From assembly GCA_002751075.1 (NCBI GenBank), contig NAOQ01000247.1, positions 1,916 to 46,424 of the forward strand: 44,509 nt of DNA. The letters run 5' to 3'. The notes below the pieces were generated by a model. That model had not been told where the DNA came from, made no database searches, and saw only the letters and a list, made by a program, of their open reading frames with translations. This stretch comes from Ichthyophonus hoferi. Its lineage: Eukaryota; Opisthokonta; Ichthyosporea; Ichthyophonida; Ichthyophonidae. Position 1 is the stretch's first letter. Each line of letters begins with the position of its first letter. A program made the position numbers and the translations under genes. This document shows, piece after piece, positions 43,701 through 44,509 of this stretch.

Positions 43701-44308
43701 GCTACCAATATACACTATGTGTGGAACAGAACAAAATGTGTTATATTATACTGTAGTATATTAAATAAAAAACAATGAAATAGGGTAGAACATACAGAGT
43801 ATAGCATTGTAAACCAATAATACGAGTGAATGAATATTCACATACAGAGAAAATTTTCCAACGGCAAATCGCCAAGCAATCACTTAGTGGGGCTGTCGTG
43901 GTAGGTAGCACGTTGTTTCTCTGTCTACTTTCTTTTCTCTTTGTCTCCATTGTAATATATATATCATGTGGGGTGTAGTGTTGCTTCTAGTGTTTTATTG
44001 TTGTGGTTTTATTAATGTGCTTTTTTTCTTATGCATATTCTAGTTACCGGATATTATATTGTATTATGTTATGCTATGTTATGTTATGTTATGTTATATT
44101 GCTATATTATATTATATTATACTATCTTATATTGCATTGCACAATACTATGTTACATTATTATAAAGCCTAGTATAACACATGATATTTCCCAGCAATCA
44201 CAAGTAGGCACACTACACTTCAGCCAGGAACAACTTAAAAACCTTTTTGCAGTGCCTAGCCACACGGATTGTAACACGCACGACCTTTTAAAGTGTACAT
44301 GCTGTGAG
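25791..44308 (+). CDS. RAD54B: DNA repair/recombination protein RAD54B, 24 exons, 3' end outside
   Basis: RAD54B is a nuclear Swi2/Snf2-family dsDNA translocase that works with RAD51/DMC1 in homologous recombination. Exons: 25791-26288, 27166-27387, 28154-28253, 28802-28897, 29428-29561, 30781-30865, 32103-32153, 32902-32975, 34022-34048, 35431-35535, 35974-36072, 36269-36325, 36665-36719, 37151-37257, 37453-37525, 38137-38241, 39561-39649, 39975-40148, 40714-40870, 41701-41785, 42188-42271, 42980-42996, 43848-43900, 44195-44308. All phases close: 2661 nt, 887 aa; the last exon ends at a GTATGC donor, so a short C-terminus lies outside. Start MRKSQAPSQ and KRPRFI match animal RAD54/RAD54B. 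Residues ~172-265 form the RAD54B N-terminal domain ([30 protein letters not shown]). Motor motifs: DEMGLGKT (Lys383; Met codon split by intron 6), DEGH (483-486), LTGTPIQN (510-517), [11 protein letters not shown] (775-785), ARIWRDGQR (808-816), RLLTTGTIEEKIFQRQ. No defect seen. It is divergent from ISCA2. Exons 9 and 22 are microexons. Confidence 0.96.
28042..28112. repeat. (AGTAT)n pentanucleotide array in RAD54B intron 2
   Basis: Near-pure AGTAT/ATATA units over 70 bases. The same unit recurs at 7534-7555 and 29293-29399, and in looser form at 32153-32272 and 36818-37030. Confidence 0.85.
28995..29047 (+). other. Possible alternative terminal exon in RAD54B intron 4
   Basis: After a good acceptor (CTTTTCAG, ends 28994) the frame that follows exon 4 stays open for 17 codons, [16 protein letters not shown], then stops at 29045-29047. 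Splicing here would give a RAD54B cut off before the motor domain. The normal exon 5 (29428) restores the family sequence, so this can only be an alternative form or a decoy. Evidence is the splice string and the open frame. Confidence 0.2.
29293..29399. repeat. AGTAT-type pentamer tract in RAD54B intron 4
   Basis: Imperfect GTATAGTATAGTAT and its complement-like ATACTAG words, ending near the acceptor of exon 5. Confidence 0.7.
30988..31150. repeat. (CATA)n microsatellite in RAD54B intron 6
   Basis: ACATACATACATAC passing into ATATACATA words over about 160 bases. Confidence 0.8.
32153..32272. repeat. TATACTA-type repeat right after RAD54B exon 7
   Basis: Imperfect ATACTATATA units begin at the splice donor of exon 7 (32154) and run about 120 bases. 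Confidence 0.75.
32741..32880. other. CCCGA-rich patch in RAD54B intron 7
   Basis: A GC-richer segment with ATTCGATTCGATGCGG, GGGTCACCCGAATCAACCC and a 12-base word TTCTATATGAAG repeated at 32824-32835 and 32841-32852. It sits just before exon 8 (32902). It is not coding in a way I can read, and the tRNA-like TTCGATTC has no partner A box. Confidence 0.3.
33653..33918. repeat. AATAGYAATAA trinucleotide-based array in RAD54B intron 8
   Basis: About 260 bases of AATAATAGTAATAAATAATAGC-type units, built on trinucleotides with interspersed AGC/AGT. It yields false Tyr/Ile/Leu frames on the minus strand and ends about 100 bases before microexon 9. Confidence 0.85.
34022..34048 (+). other. RAD54B: 27-nt microexon (RAD54B exon 9)
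   Basis: Bounded by CCTCACAG and GTAAGT, phase 0 on both sides, it encodes NWDKEFSKW. This fills exactly the gap between PGSLVK (exon 8) and LGIERIRV (exon 10) in the family pattern, so inclusion is required. Confidence 0.9.
34469..34648. repeat. (TGTA)n microsatellite in RAD54B intron 9
   Basis: TGTATGTATGTATG with CATG/TGGA interruptions over about 180 bases. Confidence 0.85.
36818..37030. repeat. TATAATA / ATAGTATAG repeat in RAD54B intron 13
   Basis: A pure (TATAA)n start (36820-36850) passes into degenerate AGTATAGTAT words over about 200 bases. Confidence 0.75.
38375..38680. repeat. Degenerate ATCATACTAT/CATGCTAT repeat in RAD54B intron 16
   Basis: Loose 8-12 base units on ATCATACTATAG and CATGCTAT over about 300 bases in the 1.3-kb intron 16. 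Confidence 0.5.
39150..39320. repeat. 82-bp tandem duplication in RAD54B intron 16
   Basis: Two copies of an AT-rich unit with CTTGTATTATGCTGTATT at its head begin at 39159 and 39241 and carry TTTACTATATACTAT near the end. They differ at only a few bases by eye, so the duplication is recent compared with the LTR-like pair. Confidence 0.75.
40188..40385. repeat. GGTATATGTATAT array in RAD54B intron 18
   Basis: Imperfect GGTATATGTATATGG units over about 200 bases, begun about 40 bases after the exon 18 donor. Confidence 0.8.
42980..42996 (+). other. RAD54B: 17-nt microexon (RAD54B exon 22)
   Basis: Between the acceptor CCTATGCAG and the weak donor GTTTGT, the 17 bases GACGGGCACTATCGAAG complete the split codons on both sides and encode the T-T-G-T-I-E-E junction. 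Without it exon 21 (ending HIYRLLT) and exon 23 (starting EKIFQRQ) would neither keep frame nor match the invariant family segment. Confidence 0.9.
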
Positions 44309-44386
44309 GTATGCTCTATCTTTGTCCATACTGTTTTATCTGGTGTATATCAATGCAGTAACCTACTCTGTCTTATAATTACTCTT

Positions 44387-44509
44387 ACTGTTATTGTTAT
44401 TGTTATTGCTATTGTTATTGCTATTGTTATTGTTATTGCTATTGCTATTACTATTGTTATTGCTATTATTATTATTTTCATGATTATTATTATTATTATT
44501 ACTATTTAC
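44387..44509. repeat. (ATTGTT/ATTGCT)n array at the right edge
   Basis: Hexamer units ATTGTT and ATTGCT alternate, then pass into (ATT)n, in the intron after RAD54B exon 24. The array is cut by the window end. Confidence 0.85.

Noticed and set aside
44387-44509. Regular repeats that might suggest a CRISPR-like array
   Set aside because: Units are 6 bp without spacers; this is a microsatellite in a eukaryotic intron.

Overview
This window looks like nuclear DNA of an intron-rich, AT-rich eukaryote. Five protein-coding genes can be read exon by exon with GT-AG introns and consistent phase. The exons are clearly richer in GC than the introns and spacers. RAD54B here keeps the animal-type N-terminal start (MRKSQAPSQ) and an ISCA2 of 154 residues is present, so I infer an opisthokont. 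A unicellular relative of animals, such as an ichthyosporean-type protist, is my best guess, but this rests on protein resemblance from memory and not on any search.

Layout: (1) 510-1617, + strand: the last three coding exons of COQ7, the ubiquinone-synthesis hydroxylase; its 5' part lies off the left edge. (2) 1618-4394: spacer with two diverged copies of a ~450-bp repeat with TG...CA ends (probably solo LTR fossils), a small GC-rich island and simple repeats. (3) 4395-11258, - strand: complete glucose-6-phosphate isomerase (GPI), 12 coding exons, 556 aa, with a possible 5'UTR intron reaching to about 12.28 kb. (4) 11.26-19.13 kb: an 8-kb stretch with no recognisable gene, poor in the microsatellites that fill the rest of the window, and carrying a recurring TATTGGYCAA motif and a cluster of short dyads. 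(5) 19133-21539, + strand: a three-exon Ser/Thr protein kinase of 415 aa with an altered glycine loop and AT-ending codons. (6) 22310-24390, - strand: complete ISCA2, mitochondrial Fe-S assembly, 4 exons. (7) 25791-44308, + strand: RAD54B, a Swi2/Snf2-type recombination motor; 24 exons giving 887 aa are inside the window and the last part lies beyond the right edge.

The genes do not form one pathway. Two serve mitochondria (COQ7, ISCA2), one glycolysis (GPI), one homologous recombination (RAD54B), and one is a kinase of unknown target. ISCA2 and RAD54B are divergent over 1.4 kb; the kinase and ISCA2 are convergent. The most unusual features are very small constitutive exons in RAD54B (17 and 27 nt), the LTR-like repeat pair, a ~90-100 bp minisatellite running up to a GPI splice donor, and the repeat-poor 8-kb spacer. 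No tRNA, rRNA, CRISPR or intact mobile element was recognised.
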